From an uncultured Gammaproteobacteria bacterium (GTDB lineage Bacteria; Pseudomonadota; Gammaproteobacteria; Nitrosococcales; Methylophagaceae): 60,718 bases of DNA. Numbering within the stretch: the stretch's first letter is position 1; every line of letters starts with the position of its first letter. This document shows, piece by piece, positions 1 through 9,735 of the stretch. The stretch lies in NCBI GenBank assembly GCA_913042265.1, contig CAJWKF010000004.1, positions 1 to 60,718 of the forward strand. Reading direction: 5' to 3'. A program made the translations under genes and the position numbers. Below the pieces are notes generated by a model. The model was not told where the DNA came from and made no database searches. It was given only the letters and a program-made list of their open reading frames with translations.

Positions 1-344
1 ATCCGCTTTTTTCGTGATGAATTTATGAACTTTGCAAGCAGCCACTTCTTTTTTTAGCAACTCAAAAGTTTATTTATTTCAAAAATTTAAATTCAACACT
101 TGTTTTGAATAATATAACTAGTTACCCACATACTTTCAGGACTGATCATAGTTTTTTTTTCACCCCACATTTCTTAGATTATTTTTAAAAGCACTCTTTT
201 TTTCTTTATCTCTTTTCTTGTTTTAAATACTCCTATTCATTAAAAGCTATAAGTTTGAGTTTTTTTTAGCTAAGCCTAAATCACTGTGATAAGATAAAAA
301 CCCTTAATTGGCTATGACTATAGCTTCAGTGTGGCAATATGAAT

Positions 345-379
345 GTTTTTTAACCTCATATTGTAAGAGGTTAAAAAAC
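345..379 (+). promoter_or_regulatory. Perfect 13-bp inverted repeat in the petA leader, covering the likely Shine-Dalgarno
   Basis: gttttttaacctc (345-357) / gaggttaaaaaac (367-379), 9-nt loop, 5 nt before the petA ATG at 385; gagg SD-like motif lies in the right arm. Confidence 0.6.
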
Positions 380-384
380 TCAAA

Positions 385-981
385 ATGACGAATAAGGTTG
401 ATACCGATAAGCGACGATTTTTGACCAATGCTACGACGGTTGTCGGTAGCATTGGTGCTATAGCCGTCACTATTCCTTTTATCTCATCTTTGTCGCCTAG
501 TGCCAAGGCTCGAGCTGCTGGCGCACCTGTAGAGGTTGATATCAGTAAGCTTGAAATCGGTCAGCTACTGACTATAGAATGGCGAGGTAAACCCGTTTTC
601 GTCTTCCGTCGCTCGGAAGAAACCCTTTCAACACTCGCAAACTTGAAGAGTGAACTGAGGGACCCTCATAGTGAAGAACTTGGTCAACAGCCTGATTACT
701 GCAAAAATGACCTGCGGTCTATTCGGCAAGATTTGATGGTACTTGTCGGTATCTGTACTCATTTAGGCTGCGCGCCTACTTACCGTCCTGAATTGGCTCC
801 TGAAGATTTAGGACCTGACTGGCAGGGTGGATTTTTCTGCCCCTGCCATGGGTCCACGTTTGATCTCGCTGGGCGCGTATACCAGAGTGTTCCTGCTCCT
901 ACAAACTTGGTCGTTCCACCTCATTATTTTATCAATGATAATAAGTTACTCATTGGTAAAGAAAAAATGGAAGCAGCTTAA
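385..981 (+). CDS. petA: Ubiquinol-cytochrome c reductase, Rieske iron-sulfur subunit
   Basis: CTHLGC and CPCHGS cluster motifs, TAT-like N-terminus (DTDKRRFL), followed by cyt b and cyt c1. Confidence 0.97.
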   Translation: MTNKVDTDKRRFLTNATTVVGSIGAIAVTIPFISSLSPSAKARAAGAPVEVDISKLEIGQLLTIEWRGKPVFVFRRSEETLSTLANLKSELRDPHSEELGQQPDYCKNDLRSIRQDLMVLVGICTHLGCAPTYRPELAPEDLGPDWQGGFFCPCHGSTFDLAGRVYQSVPAPTNLVVPPHYFINDNKLLIGKEKMEAA

Positions 982-2192
982 TGCGCTTAATTGAATGGAT
1001 TGATGCCCGCTTTCCAGCAACTAAGTTTGTGAAGGCTCACCTCTCTGAGTACTATGCTCCTCGAAACTTTAATTTTTGGTATTACTTTGGTTTCCTCGCT
1101 CTAATAATTTTAATATTACAGATTGTTACTGGCATCTTTTTGACCATGCATTACAAACCTGACACGGCGCTTGCTTTTGCTTCTGTTGAATATATTATGA
1201 GAGATGTCCCATGGGGATGGCTTATTCGCTATCTTCATTCAACGGGAGCATCCGCTTTTTTTGTAGTTATATATCTCCATATGTTTCGCGGCATACTTTA
1301 CGGCTCTTACAAAGAACCTCGTGAACTAGTTTGGATCTTTGGGATGTTAATTTATTTAACTTTAATGGCTGAAGCCTTCATGGGCTATCTACTTCCTTGG
1401 GGACAAATGTCATTTTGGGGCGCTCAAGTTATTATCTCTTTATTTGGGGCTATACCATATATTGGTGAAGGCTTAGCCTTGTGGATCCGAGGTGATTTTG
1501 TCGTGGCAGATGCAACACTAAACCGCTTTTTTGCCTTTCATGTCATTGCTTTACCCTTAGTATTATTAGCCCTCGTCGTTGCTCATATTACTGCTCTACA
1601 TGAGGTCGGCTCAAATAATCCCGATGGCGTTGATATCAAAAAAACAAAAGATGAGCAAGGTATCCCACTCGACGGGATTGCATTTCACCCTTACTACTCA
1701 TCTAAAGACTTGGTTGGTCTTATCGTCTTTTTGTTTATTTTTTCACTTATTTTATTTTATATGCCTGAGTTCGGCGGATGGTTTTTAGAAAAAGATAACT
1801 TTATCCCAGCCAATCCCCTTCAAACACCTGAACATATTGTACCCTTATGGTATTTTACGCCTTTTTATGCCATCTTACGTGCTGTTCCAGATAAGCTCTT
1901 TGGTGTCATGGCTATGGGTGGTGCAATTGTAGTGCTATTCCTTATCCCTTGGCTGGATCGAAGTCCCGTAAGGTCTATTCGCTACCGAGGTCCATTATTT
2001 CGTATAGCTTTGAGTGTATTTACAATTAGTTTCCTAGCCCTAGGTTACCTTGGTACACAGCCGGCTACAGGCCTCTATACTTCTCTGGCTCAATTCTTTT
2101 CTGTTTTGTATTTTTCTTTTTTCATTTTAATGCCAATATACACCTCATTAGACAAAGACCAACCCGTACCCGAGCGGGTGACGGGGAAATGA
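981..2192 (+). CDS. petB: Cytochrome b subunit of bc1 complex
   Basis: Typical cytochrome b sequence (PLWYFTPFYAILRAVPDK, HYKPDTALAFASVEYIMRDV). Confidence 0.97.
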   Translation: MRLIEWIDARFPATKFVKAHLSEYYAPRNFNFWYYFGFLALIILILQIVTGIFLTMHYKPDTALAFASVEYIMRDVPWGWLIRYLHSTGASAFFVVIYLHMFRGILYGSYKEPRELVWIFGMLIYLTLMAEAFMGYLLPWGQMSFWGAQVIISLFGAIPYIGEGLALWIRGDFVVADATLNRFFAFHVIALPLVLLALVVAHITALHEVGSNNPDGVDIKKTKDEQGIPLDGIAFHPYYSSKDLVGLIVFLFIFSLILFYMPEFGGWFLEKDNFIPANPLQTPEHIVPLWYFTPFYAILRAVPDKLFGVMAMGGAIVVLFLIPWLDRSPVRSIRYRGPLFRIALSVFTISFLALGYLGTQPATGLYTSLAQFFSVLYFSFFILMPIYTSLDKDQPVPERVTGK

Positions 2193-2902
2193 CAAAAGTC
2201 ACTACCACTCTTACTTTTTTACTCGCTTTTTTCACCCTTAACCCTGCTTATGCTGCTTCAGCTCAGTTGCAACTAAAACCAGTTGACATTGATCTCTCTG
2301 ACAAAGCATCTTTGCAGCGCGGCGCCAGAACTTTCATGAACTATTGCTTAACTTGCCATTCTGCGAGTTACATGCGCTATAACCGCATGGGTAGAGATTT
2401 AGGTTTAACAGATGAGCAGGTCAAAGATAGCTTAATGTTTGCCTCCGAAAAGGTTGGAGAAACAATGACTATCGCCATGCGTCCAGATGATGCAAAAAAG
2501 TGGTTTGGGTCTATTCCTCCCGATTTATCCGTTATTTCACGTGCACGTGGTGCAGACTGGCTTTATAGCTACTTCCAAACTTTTTATATAGATAATAAAA
2601 AAGTGATGGGAACAAACAATTCAACTCTTAAAAATGTGGCTATGCCACACGTTCTTTGGCAAGATCAAGGTTATTTACAAAAAGGCACTAATGGTGACTT
2701 AACTCGTCTATCAGATGGTGAGCTTACAAAAGATGAGTACGATGAGATGGCAAGAGATTTAGTGAATTTTTTGGCCTATATTGGTGAGCCATCAAAAATA
2801 CAACGTTTAGCTCTGGGAAAATGGGTGCTAATATACCTCGCACTGTTTTTCTTTGTTGCTTACCCATTAAAAAAAGTTATCTGGGAAGATGTTACTAAAT
2901 AA
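2189..2902 (+). CDS. petC: Cytochrome c1
   Basis: CLTCH haem motif, signal peptide, C-terminal TM anchor; 4-nt overlap with petB. Confidence 0.95.
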   Translation: MTKVTTTLTFLLAFFTLNPAYAASAQLQLKPVDIDLSDKASLQRGARTFMNYCLTCHSASYMRYNRMGRDLGLTDEQVKDSLMFASEKVGETMTIAMRPDDAKKWFGSIPPDLSVISRARGADWLYSYFQTFYIDNKKVMGTNNSTLKNVAMPHVLWQDQGYLQKGTNGDLTRLSDGELTKDEYDEMARDLVNFLAYIGEPSKIQRLALGKWVLIYLALFFFVAYPLKKVIWEDVTK

Positions 2903-2997
2903 GAGTTTAATGTTAGGTGTCTATGCGACCTGCTTTGATAATCCGATTTAGCACCGAGATACACACACAACATCACACTCACAGGAGAAGTATTAAA

Positions 2998-3024
2998 ATG
3001 GCTAATGGCGATCTTAGAATATGA
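2998..3024 (+). other. Putative 8-codon leader ORF (MANGDLRI) whose stop overlaps the sspA start
   Basis: caggagaag SD-like sequence well placed before ATG 2998; TGA at 3022-3024 overlaps ATG at 3021. Confidence 0.4.
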
Positions 3025-3617
3025 TGACTCTTTACTCCGATCCAACTTGTCCCTTATGTCATCGGACTAGGTTTGTTATTCAAGAAAAAGCGTTAGCAGT
3101 TAATATTCTCGATATTACCCAGCAACATTGGCCTGAGGATATTGCAGTTTCTATTCCTTACGGAAAAAGTCCTGTTTTGGTTGAACGAGATCTCATCTTA
3201 TTTGACGCCAATATTATTATTAACTATTTCAATGAACGCTTTTTACAAAACCCTTTAATGCCGACTGACCCTGCCTCTAAAGCACAGGTTCGTTTAATGT
3301 TACATCGAATTGACCTTGATTGGTACGCCTTATGGGAGGCATTAATTGGCAACAAAAAAGGTAAGATGGCTCAGGCAAAACAAACACTTCGTGAGGATCT
3401 CACTATACTTACACCTCTATTCGAGGCCACGCCTTTTTTTATGAGTCAAACGATGTCTCTACTTGATTGTAGTCTTGCACCCTTGCTTTGGCGCCTCCCT
3501 ATGCTCAACATTAAACTCCCCGCTAAAGCGAAAGCTGTCGAGGAGTATGCAGAACGGATTTTTTCTAGGCCTAGTTTTCAAGCGGGCTTAAGTGATAATG
3601 AACGAGCCATGAGATGA
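3021..3617 (+). CDS. sspA: Stringent starvation protein A (GST-fold)
   Basis: MTLYSDPTCPLCHRTRFVIQEK N-terminus, GST fold, followed by sspB. Confidence 0.93.
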   Translation: MMTLYSDPTCPLCHRTRFVIQEKALAVNILDITQQHWPEDIAVSIPYGKSPVLVERDLILFDANIIINYFNERFLQNPLMPTDPASKAQVRLMLHRIDLDWYALWEALIGNKKGKMAQAKQTLREDLTILTPLFEATPFFMSQTMSLLDCSLAPLLWRLPMLNIKLPAKAKAVEEYAERIFSRPSFQAGLSDNERAMR

Positions 3618-4003
3618 TTAAAATGACATCTCAAAAACCTTACCTGATCCGCGCAGTTTATGAATGGTTAATTGATAACGGAGCAACGCCTTACTTACTA
3701 GTTGACACTTCATTCAAAGACGTCATAGTTCCTGAAGCTTTTATCAATGATAGTAAGATTGTCTTAAATATTGCACCAGATGCAGTACAGCACTACGAGG
3801 TTGACAATGAAAATATCCATTTCTCTGCTCGTTTTTCAGGTAAGCGCATGGAGCTCTTTATCCCTATTGAAGCAGTTCTCGGCATTTATGGTAAAGAGAA
3901 TAACCAAGGAATGTTTTTCAGCGAAGAGCAGACCTCCCCTCCTACACTGCCGTCAAACTCTTCTAAAGAAAAAGCCAAGCCTAAATTAATGATCGTTAAA
4001 TAA
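3614..4003 (+). CDS. sspB: ClpXP specificity factor SspB
   Basis: SspB-like (KPYLIRAVYEWLIDNGATPYLLVD), overlaps sspA. Confidence 0.92.
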   Translation: MIKMTSQKPYLIRAVYEWLIDNGATPYLLVDTSFKDVIVPEAFINDSKIVLNIAPDAVQHYEVDNENIHFSARFSGKRMELFIPIEAVLGIYGKENNQGMFFSEEQTSPPTLPSNSSKEKAKPKLMIVK

Positions 4004-4029
4004 CGAGCTCTTCCTATTCAGGCTCGTTA
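4001..4029. terminator. Possible weak bidirectional hairpin between convergent sspB and gltX
   Basis: taacgagc / gctcgtta 8-bp arms, 13-nt loop spanning both stop codons; no strong T-tract. Confidence 0.35.
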
Positions 4030-5423
4030 CTTGCAATCCAGTCTATTGCCTGTGTTATTGCCCCTAATGTTCGTTCACGTCCCAATAGTTCTAATGTGGC
4101 ATCTAAAGGTGGCGAAATTGTTGTACCTGTTACCGCCACTCTTATTGGTTGAGCTACTTTGCCCATTCCTACCTCATTGTCAACAGAGCAGGATTCAATT
4201 TCATCATGAATAGGTGCAGTCTTCCATTCTGGTAAGGCTGATAAACGAAGTAACATATCTGCTAATAGCTCAGCACTTTGGGTAGTCAAGTTTTTCTTCG
4301 CAGCTTTTTTTTCGTAACTTTTAGCTGCGCGATAAAAGAACAGACTATTCGCAGCCATTTCAACCAATGTTTTAACTCGTTCTTGTTGAAGTTTTACAAC
4401 GTCTAGTAATGCTGGACCCTCAGCAAGGTCAATATCTTGTTGCTCCATATGCCAAATTAAATGGTCAACAATGTGTTCCGGCGAGCTAGTTTTAATATAG
4501 TGTTGATTCAGCCATAACAATTTATCTGTATTAAAGCTTGATGCTGCTTTATTGACATCTGTGATATCAAAAAATTCAATCATTTCATCCAAGGAAAATA
4601 TTTCTTGGTCACCATGAGACCACCCTAGCCGCACTAAATAATTTAATAACGCCTCAGGTAAGTAACCCTCATCTCGATATGTCATAACACTAACTGCACC
4701 ATGACGTTTTGAGAGACGCCCGCCATCTGCACCTAAAATCATTGGTACGTGCGAGAAAATAGGTACATCAGAATTCAATGCTTTGAAGATATTGATTTGT
4801 CTTGGCGAGTTATTTAAATGATCATCACCACGAATAACATGCGTTAACTCCATGTCCATATCATCAACTACAACTGTCAGGTTATAAGTTGGTGACCCGT
4901 CGGAACGTGCAATAATCAAGTCATCAAGTTCAGCATTTTGGAAGGTAACTTCACCTTTGATATTGTCTTTTACTGTCACAACACCTTCTGTCGGATTTTT
5001 GAAACGGACAACTGCATCAATACCTTCTTGTTGATCCTTTAAGTGTCGACAGCGTCCATCATAACGCGGTTTTTCTTTATTAGCTCTTTGCTTCTCTCGC
5101 ATTTCATTTAATGATTCTTTGGAACAATAACAATGATAAGCATCGCCTTGTTCAATTAACTGTGCGACTATTTCTTTATATCTGGTCAGGCGATGTGTCT
5201 GATAAAATGGGCCTTCATCATAAGTTAAGCCTAACCAAGACATACCCTCGAAAATGGCATTAACTGAGGCCTCCGTTGAACGCTCAAGATCAGTATCCTC
5301 AATCCTTAAAATAAACTGGCCGCCATGTTTTCTTGCGTATAACCATGAAAAAAGGGCTGTACGGGCACCTCCAACATGTAAATGTCCTGTTGGACTTGGG
5401 GCAAATCGGGTACGAACTGTCAT
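4014..5423 (-). CDS. gltX: Glutamate-tRNA ligase
   Basis: RFAPSPTGHLHVGGARTALF and KRHGA class I aaRS motifs. Confidence 0.97.
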   Translation of the reverse strand: MTVRTRFAPSPTGHLHVGGARTALFSWLYARKHGGQFILRIEDTDLERSTEASVNAIFEGMSWLGLTYDEGPFYQTHRLTRYKEIVAQLIEQGDAYHCYCSKESLNEMREKQRANKEKPRYDGRCRHLKDQQEGIDAVVRFKNPTEGVVTVKDNIKGEVTFQNAELDDLIIARSDGSPTYNLTVVVDDMDMELTHVIRGDDHLNNSPRQINIFKALNSDVPIFSHVPMILGADGGRLSKRHGAVSVMTYRDEGYLPEALLNYLVRLGWSHGDQEIFSLDEMIEFFDITDVNKAASSFNTDKLLWLNQHYIKTSSPEHIVDHLIWHMEQQDIDLAEGPALLDVVKLQQERVKTLVEMAANSLFFYRAAKSYEKKAAKKNLTTQSAELLADMLLRLSALPEWKTAPIHDEIESCSVDNEVGMGKVAQPIRVAVTGTTISPPLDATLELLGRERTLGAITQAIDWIASNEPE

Positions 5424-5739
5424 TATACGGCTCTCAAAATTCTTGACTCAAAGTAATCTCTATTGTAACAGCATGCTAATACTACTTCTTCTTCCAAATT
5501 TCCAGAGAATGAGTAAGCTATAGTTTCAAATCCCTATGTACCTTGATTCAAAAGCATGACCTCTACAAATTAGGTAAGAGCTGAATATCGATACTTTAAT
5601 TGCACCTAAAGCATCCGCTTGAGGTAAGATCAGTGAATATTTGAGTCACAATCACTACCAACAATAATACCCTCAAGAGACAACCAGTATAATGAAAAAT
5701 ATTTTACTAGGCCCTCAGCTATCAAATCACTAGTAAATA

Positions 5740-6771
5740 GTGTCTACCTTGCAAGGTAAATCTCAGCTGACCAACTTTGTTCGAGTCAGTGCCCCAGCTC
5801 GACTGCATTTAGGCTTTCTAGACCTTAATGGTGCTACAGGTAGGAGGTTTGGTAGTATTGGCATGGCAATTGATAGTCACCAAACCATTGTTGAGGCCCA
5901 TTACTCAGAGTCCGAAGCATCTCATGATGCACCAAAACATATACAAAAAAAATTGAAACAACTGATTGATGCATTTTTTAGTGTTTTTTCTAAACAAATC
6001 CCCCTGCCAAAAAAGCATTGTAAGCTAGTCGTTAAAAAACTTATTCCAGAACATGCAGGGTTAGGCTCAGGAACACAACTTGCTCTAGCTGTTGGCACAG
6101 CCCTTTGTAGATTATACAATATCAATGCAGGCACCCACGATATTGCGACCGCACTAGACCGCGGTCTTCGCTCTGGCATCGGCATTGCCACATTTAATCA
6201 GGGTGGTTTCGTAGTTGATGGTGGTTTAGGCTCTTCTTCAGTCACTCCCCCTTTGTTAGCTCACTATACCTATCCTGAAGAATGGCGCATCGTGCTCATT
6301 ATGGAATCTCATAGTAAAGGGCTTCATGGCACAGAAGAATCTAAAGCTTTCAAATCATTAGCACCTTTTCCTATCAGCCAATCTCATGCCATATGCCATC
6401 TCACACTAATGAAACTATTACCCGCTTTGGTTGAGAAAAACATTGATGCTTTCGGACAAGCAATCACTGATATCCAGCACTTAATTGGTGATCACTTCTC
6501 CACTGTTCAAGGCGGCCGCTATACCAGCGACTATGTAGCAACTCTACTCAAGTATGCTAGCAAGCTAGGTTATTCTGGTATAGCACAGACCTCTTGGGGA
6601 CCCACGGGCTGTGTTTTTGTCAGGAATGAAGAAGCTGCAGCATTACTTATAGGTAAATTAAATGATTTTGTTAAGCAACATTTCAAACTAGAAACTGATT
6701 ATAGTATTTTAATGACTAAAGCCAACTCTACTGGAGCTATAGTTGAACTTGGCGTTGGCCAAACACGATAA
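5740..6771 (+). CDS. Beta-ribofuranosylaminobenzene 5'-phosphate synthase-like (GHMP family), H4MPT biosynthesis
   Basis: APARLHLGFLDLNG N-terminus, PEHAGLGSGTQLALAVG GHMP ATP-binding motif, GTG start, adjacent to mtdB. Confidence 0.88.
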   Translation: MSTLQGKSQLTNFVRVSAPARLHLGFLDLNGATGRRFGSIGMAIDSHQTIVEAHYSESEASHDAPKHIQKKLKQLIDAFFSVFSKQIPLPKKHCKLVVKKLIPEHAGLGSGTQLALAVGTALCRLYNINAGTHDIATALDRGLRSGIGIATFNQGGFVVDGGLGSSSVTPPLLAHYTYPEEWRIVLIMESHSKGLHGTEESKAFKSLAPFPISQSHAICHLTLMKLLPALVEKNIDAFGQAITDIQHLIGDHFSTVQGGRYTSDYVATLLKYASKLGYSGIAQTSWGPTGCVFVRNEEAAALLIGKLNDFVKQHFKLETDYSILMTKANSTGAIVELGVGQTR

Positions 6772-6787
6772 ATAATAAGGTAAAGCA

Positions 6788-7693
6788 ATGTCTAAACGTT
6801 CCATCATACATATGTTCACCCCAATGGCTCATACAAGTCCTTTTGATATCAACATGGCCATAGATGCTGGTTATGATATAGCCTTCCCACACCAGAATAT
6901 GCAATTAGCTGAAGTGTCAGGTATGACCCAAGATGCTATCTTTTCTCGTGGACCTACGGGTGTAAAAAAAACAGGCCTTTTTATTGGTGGTCGGGATATT
7001 GGGGTCGCTATGGATATGCTAGATGCTGCTAAAAAAGCGATGGTTTCACCATTTAAAATTTCTGTTTTCGCGGATCCTAGTGGTGCCTTTACTACTGCTG
7101 CATCTTTAGTTGCTTGTGTTGGACACGAACTAAAAAATAAGACTCAACATGGCTTTAAAGGTACAAAAGTAATTGTATTCGGTGGTACTGGACCCGTTGG
7201 CTTTACAACAGCCATAATCGCAGCACAGCAAGGTGCTCATACCACTATTGTTGATTATTCTTCATTAGATACTGCTTTAGAATTTGCTGCAGAAGCGAAA
7301 CGCCGTTTTAACGTGGATTTAGCAGCAACAATAGCCGTATCCGATGAAGACAAAGCTCGACTTATAACCGATGCTGATATTATTTTTTGTACTGCCAAAG
7401 CTGGCATACAAGTCTTAAGTGCTTCAGTTTTATCTAGTGCTAAAAAACTTAAAGTTGCTGGGGATGTTAACGCTGTGCCTCCATTAGGAATTGAAGGTCT
7501 TAAAGTAATGGATTCAGGTGTTCTTCTTACTCACGCAATAAATTCTAAGGGCGCAGTTGCAATAGGAGCTCTCGCGGTAGGGAATGTAAAGTACAATTTA
7601 CAGCATCAACTCTTACGCCAAACTTTAGAAACCAAAACGCCTGTCTACATAGATTTCCGCGGTGCTTATGAATGTGCTAAAGAACTTGTCTAA
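6788..7693 (+). CDS. mtdB: NAD(P)-dependent methylene-tetrahydromethanopterin dehydrogenase
   Basis: MtdB-like N-terminus (IHMFTPMAHTSPFDINMAIDAG), Rossmann VIVFGGTGPVG. Confidence 0.9.
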   Translation: MSKRSIIHMFTPMAHTSPFDINMAIDAGYDIAFPHQNMQLAEVSGMTQDAIFSRGPTGVKKTGLFIGGRDIGVAMDMLDAAKKAMVSPFKISVFADPSGAFTTAASLVACVGHELKNKTQHGFKGTKVIVFGGTGPVGFTTAIIAAQQGAHTTIVDYSSLDTALEFAAEAKRRFNVDLAATIAVSDEDKARLITDADIIFCTAKAGIQVLSASVLSSAKKLKVAGDVNAVPPLGIEGLKVMDSGVLLTHAINSKGAVAIGALAVGNVKYNLQHQLLRQTLETKTPVYIDFRGAYECAKELV

Positions 7694-7707
7694 TTAAGGT
7701 AGGTCCA

Positions 7708-8805
7708 GTGCAAAAGCAAGCAATGCTCATTGTTTCACAAAGTGGACGCTTTCTTGCCCAAATAGCTAATAATTCTGGTTATCCTGTTTGGGTTGCTGAC
7801 TGCTTCGGAGACAGTGACACCTTAAGAGTCGCCTCTCGCTGGTTGCCCATTAACGATATCCACAACCCGTTATCTATTCTTAAAACTCTTCTCACACTCA
7901 GTAATGAAGACCCTTGTACTTTAATTTATGGCACTGGCATTGAATCTTTCCACAGTATTTTAGAGTACCTACCAAAACATATTAAACTACTGGGCAATAG
8001 TCAGCATACAGTGGAAAAAATTAAAAACCCTTCACGATTTTTTAATATCCTTAATAAGGCAAATATTCCATATCCAAAAATAAAGCTAACACCGCCAATA
8101 GAAAAAAAAGGTTGGTTAAAAAAATCAGCTGCTGGCTTCGGAGGTACTCATATTCAGTATTTAACGCCAGGTTCTGAGTACTCAAATACCTATTACCAAG
8201 AGTATATAGATGGCATTAGTGGGTCTGTCTTATTCTTAGCTAATGGGAAGAACAATCGGTTGCTTAGTATTAACCAGCAATTTTTAGTTAACGATCCTGC
8301 TAGTCCCTTCATGCTCGGCGGCATAGCCACACCTTTCATTTTATCCCATCCCCAACAAACTGTGCTTCAGAATATAATTGAATCCTTACTAAATCATATA
8401 AATTTGTATGGCCTAAATAGTCTTGATTTTATCATCAATGAAGCTGGTGACATTCTAGTGTTAGAAGTTAATCCTAGGCCCAGCGCTTCTGCAGAGTTAC
8501 TCACAGAACTACCACAGCTATTCAATTATCACATTAATGCATGTCAAGAAGACCATAGCATTGAAATGACTCCTTACCCTAAAAATAGCTCTACTTATTT
8601 ACATTACATTTTTGCAAGGTACAACACAGTAATTCCTGAAAACATTTCTTGGCCCTCAATGTGTCGTGACATTCCGCTATCCGGTCATTTGATATTAAAA
8701 AAAGCACCACTTTGCACTGCAATTATTGTTAATTCTCAACTCACTTTTACAGAGTCTGGTGATAAGGTACAAAATCACATCCATGATTTGCTGGAACGTC
8801 GTTGA
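7708..8805 (+). CDS. ATP-grasp domain protein associated with H4MPT/C1 genes
   Basis: ATP-grasp features (KKSAAGFGGTHI; LDFIINEAGDILVLEVNPRPS), GTG start, same strand directly after mtdB. Confidence 0.8.
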   Translation: MQKQAMLIVSQSGRFLAQIANNSGYPVWVADCFGDSDTLRVASRWLPINDIHNPLSILKTLLTLSNEDPCTLIYGTGIESFHSILEYLPKHIKLLGNSQHTVEKIKNPSRFFNILNKANIPYPKIKLTPPIEKKGWLKKSAAGFGGTHIQYLTPGSEYSNTYYQEYIDGISGSVLFLANGKNNRLLSINQQFLVNDPASPFMLGGIATPFILSHPQQTVLQNIIESLLNHINLYGLNSLDFIINEAGDILVLEVNPRPSASAELLTELPQLFNYHINACQEDHSIEMTPYPKNSSTYLHYIFARYNTVIPENISWPSMCRDIPLSGHLILKKAPLCTAIIVNSQLTFTESGDKVQNHIHDLLERR

Positions 8806-8979
8806 AGAAAATGCGTATCAGCCCGGCCCCTATCATTTCACAGACAATTTCTCATGTAAATGTTCCATTTTTAAAGCTCTTTTATTGTGGTTTTCTATTC
8901 GTCTACTTCTCTTATAGCGGGTTCATCTAAAGGCTTACAGGTTATCAAAAAAGCGGTTAGTAAATCGAATGAAAAATGC

Positions 8980-9735
8980 TCACTTATTCTTTTCTTTTTT
9001 TAAAATTACTCCTTCAGGTTTATTACCTTCCAACCGAGTCATCTGAATCTCCATCCACTGATAAACATGGTTATTTATATCGGATACTTTTTTCATATTT
9101 TCATCAATTACGATCTTGTTTCCAATTACTACTTTAATCACACCAGGGTATTTGAGGAAACTATGCTTTGGCCAAACTTTACCTGCATTATGGGCAACAG
9201 GAATAATAGAATATCTAGTCTCAGCAGCCAAAAAAGCCCCGCCCATTCCAAATTTACCTATTTTACCTGTCGGTATGCGCGTACCTTCTGGGAAAATAAC
9301 AACCCATGCACCTGAATCAAGTCTTTTTTGACCTTGCTCTACTACCTGATTTAATGCTTTTCTTCCAGCTCTACGATCAATTGCAATCGGCTTCAATGAC
9401 GCTAAGCCCCATCCAAAAAAAGGAATCCATAATAATTCGCGCTTCAGTACCCAAACTTGAGGTGGAAACAGTGCCTGTAATGCTAGTGTTTCCCATGAGG
9501 ACTGATGTTTACACATGATAATGCAAGGTTCGTCAGGAATATTTTCACCGCCCTCTACTTCATAACGTATTCCACAAATCACTTCCAATAACCATAAATT
9601 AAATACTGCCCATTGGCTCACTAACTTATACCGCCACTGAAAAGGAATTGGCCATAAAATTAAAGCAAATATTGAAAAAAAAATAACTGTCAAAACATGC
9701 AAAACTGCAAATAATAATGATCTCGTAAATAGCAT
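8980..9735 (-). CDS. plsC: 1-acyl-sn-glycerol-3-phosphate acyltransferase
   Basis: KHQSSWET (HX4D-like region) and FPEGTR motifs. Confidence 0.88.
   Translation of the reverse strand: MLFTRSLLFAVLHVLTVIFFSIFALILWPIPFQWRYKLVSQWAVFNLWLLEVICGIRYEVEGGENIPDEPCIIMCKHQSSWETLALQALFPPQVWVLKRELLWIPFFGWGLASLKPIAIDRRAGRKALNQVVEQGQKRLDSGAWVVIFPEGTRIPTGKIGKFGMGGAFLAAETRYSIIPVAHNAGKVWPKHSFLKYPGVIKVVIGNKIVIDENMKKVSDINNHVYQWMEIQMTRLEGNKPEGVILKKEKNK

Noticed and set aside
1-344. Long AT-rich non-coding stretch at the left edge
   Set aside because: No ORF, tRNA or convincing structured RNA apart from the petA leader hairpin; treated as ordinary intergenic/promoter DNA.
318-506. Small antisense and overlapping ORFs in the track (e.g. 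318-506 -, 1579-1788 +, 11922-12332 +, 42 or so others)
   Set aside because: They lie on the opposite strand or in another frame of well-supported genes, with low-complexity translations and no recognisable family.
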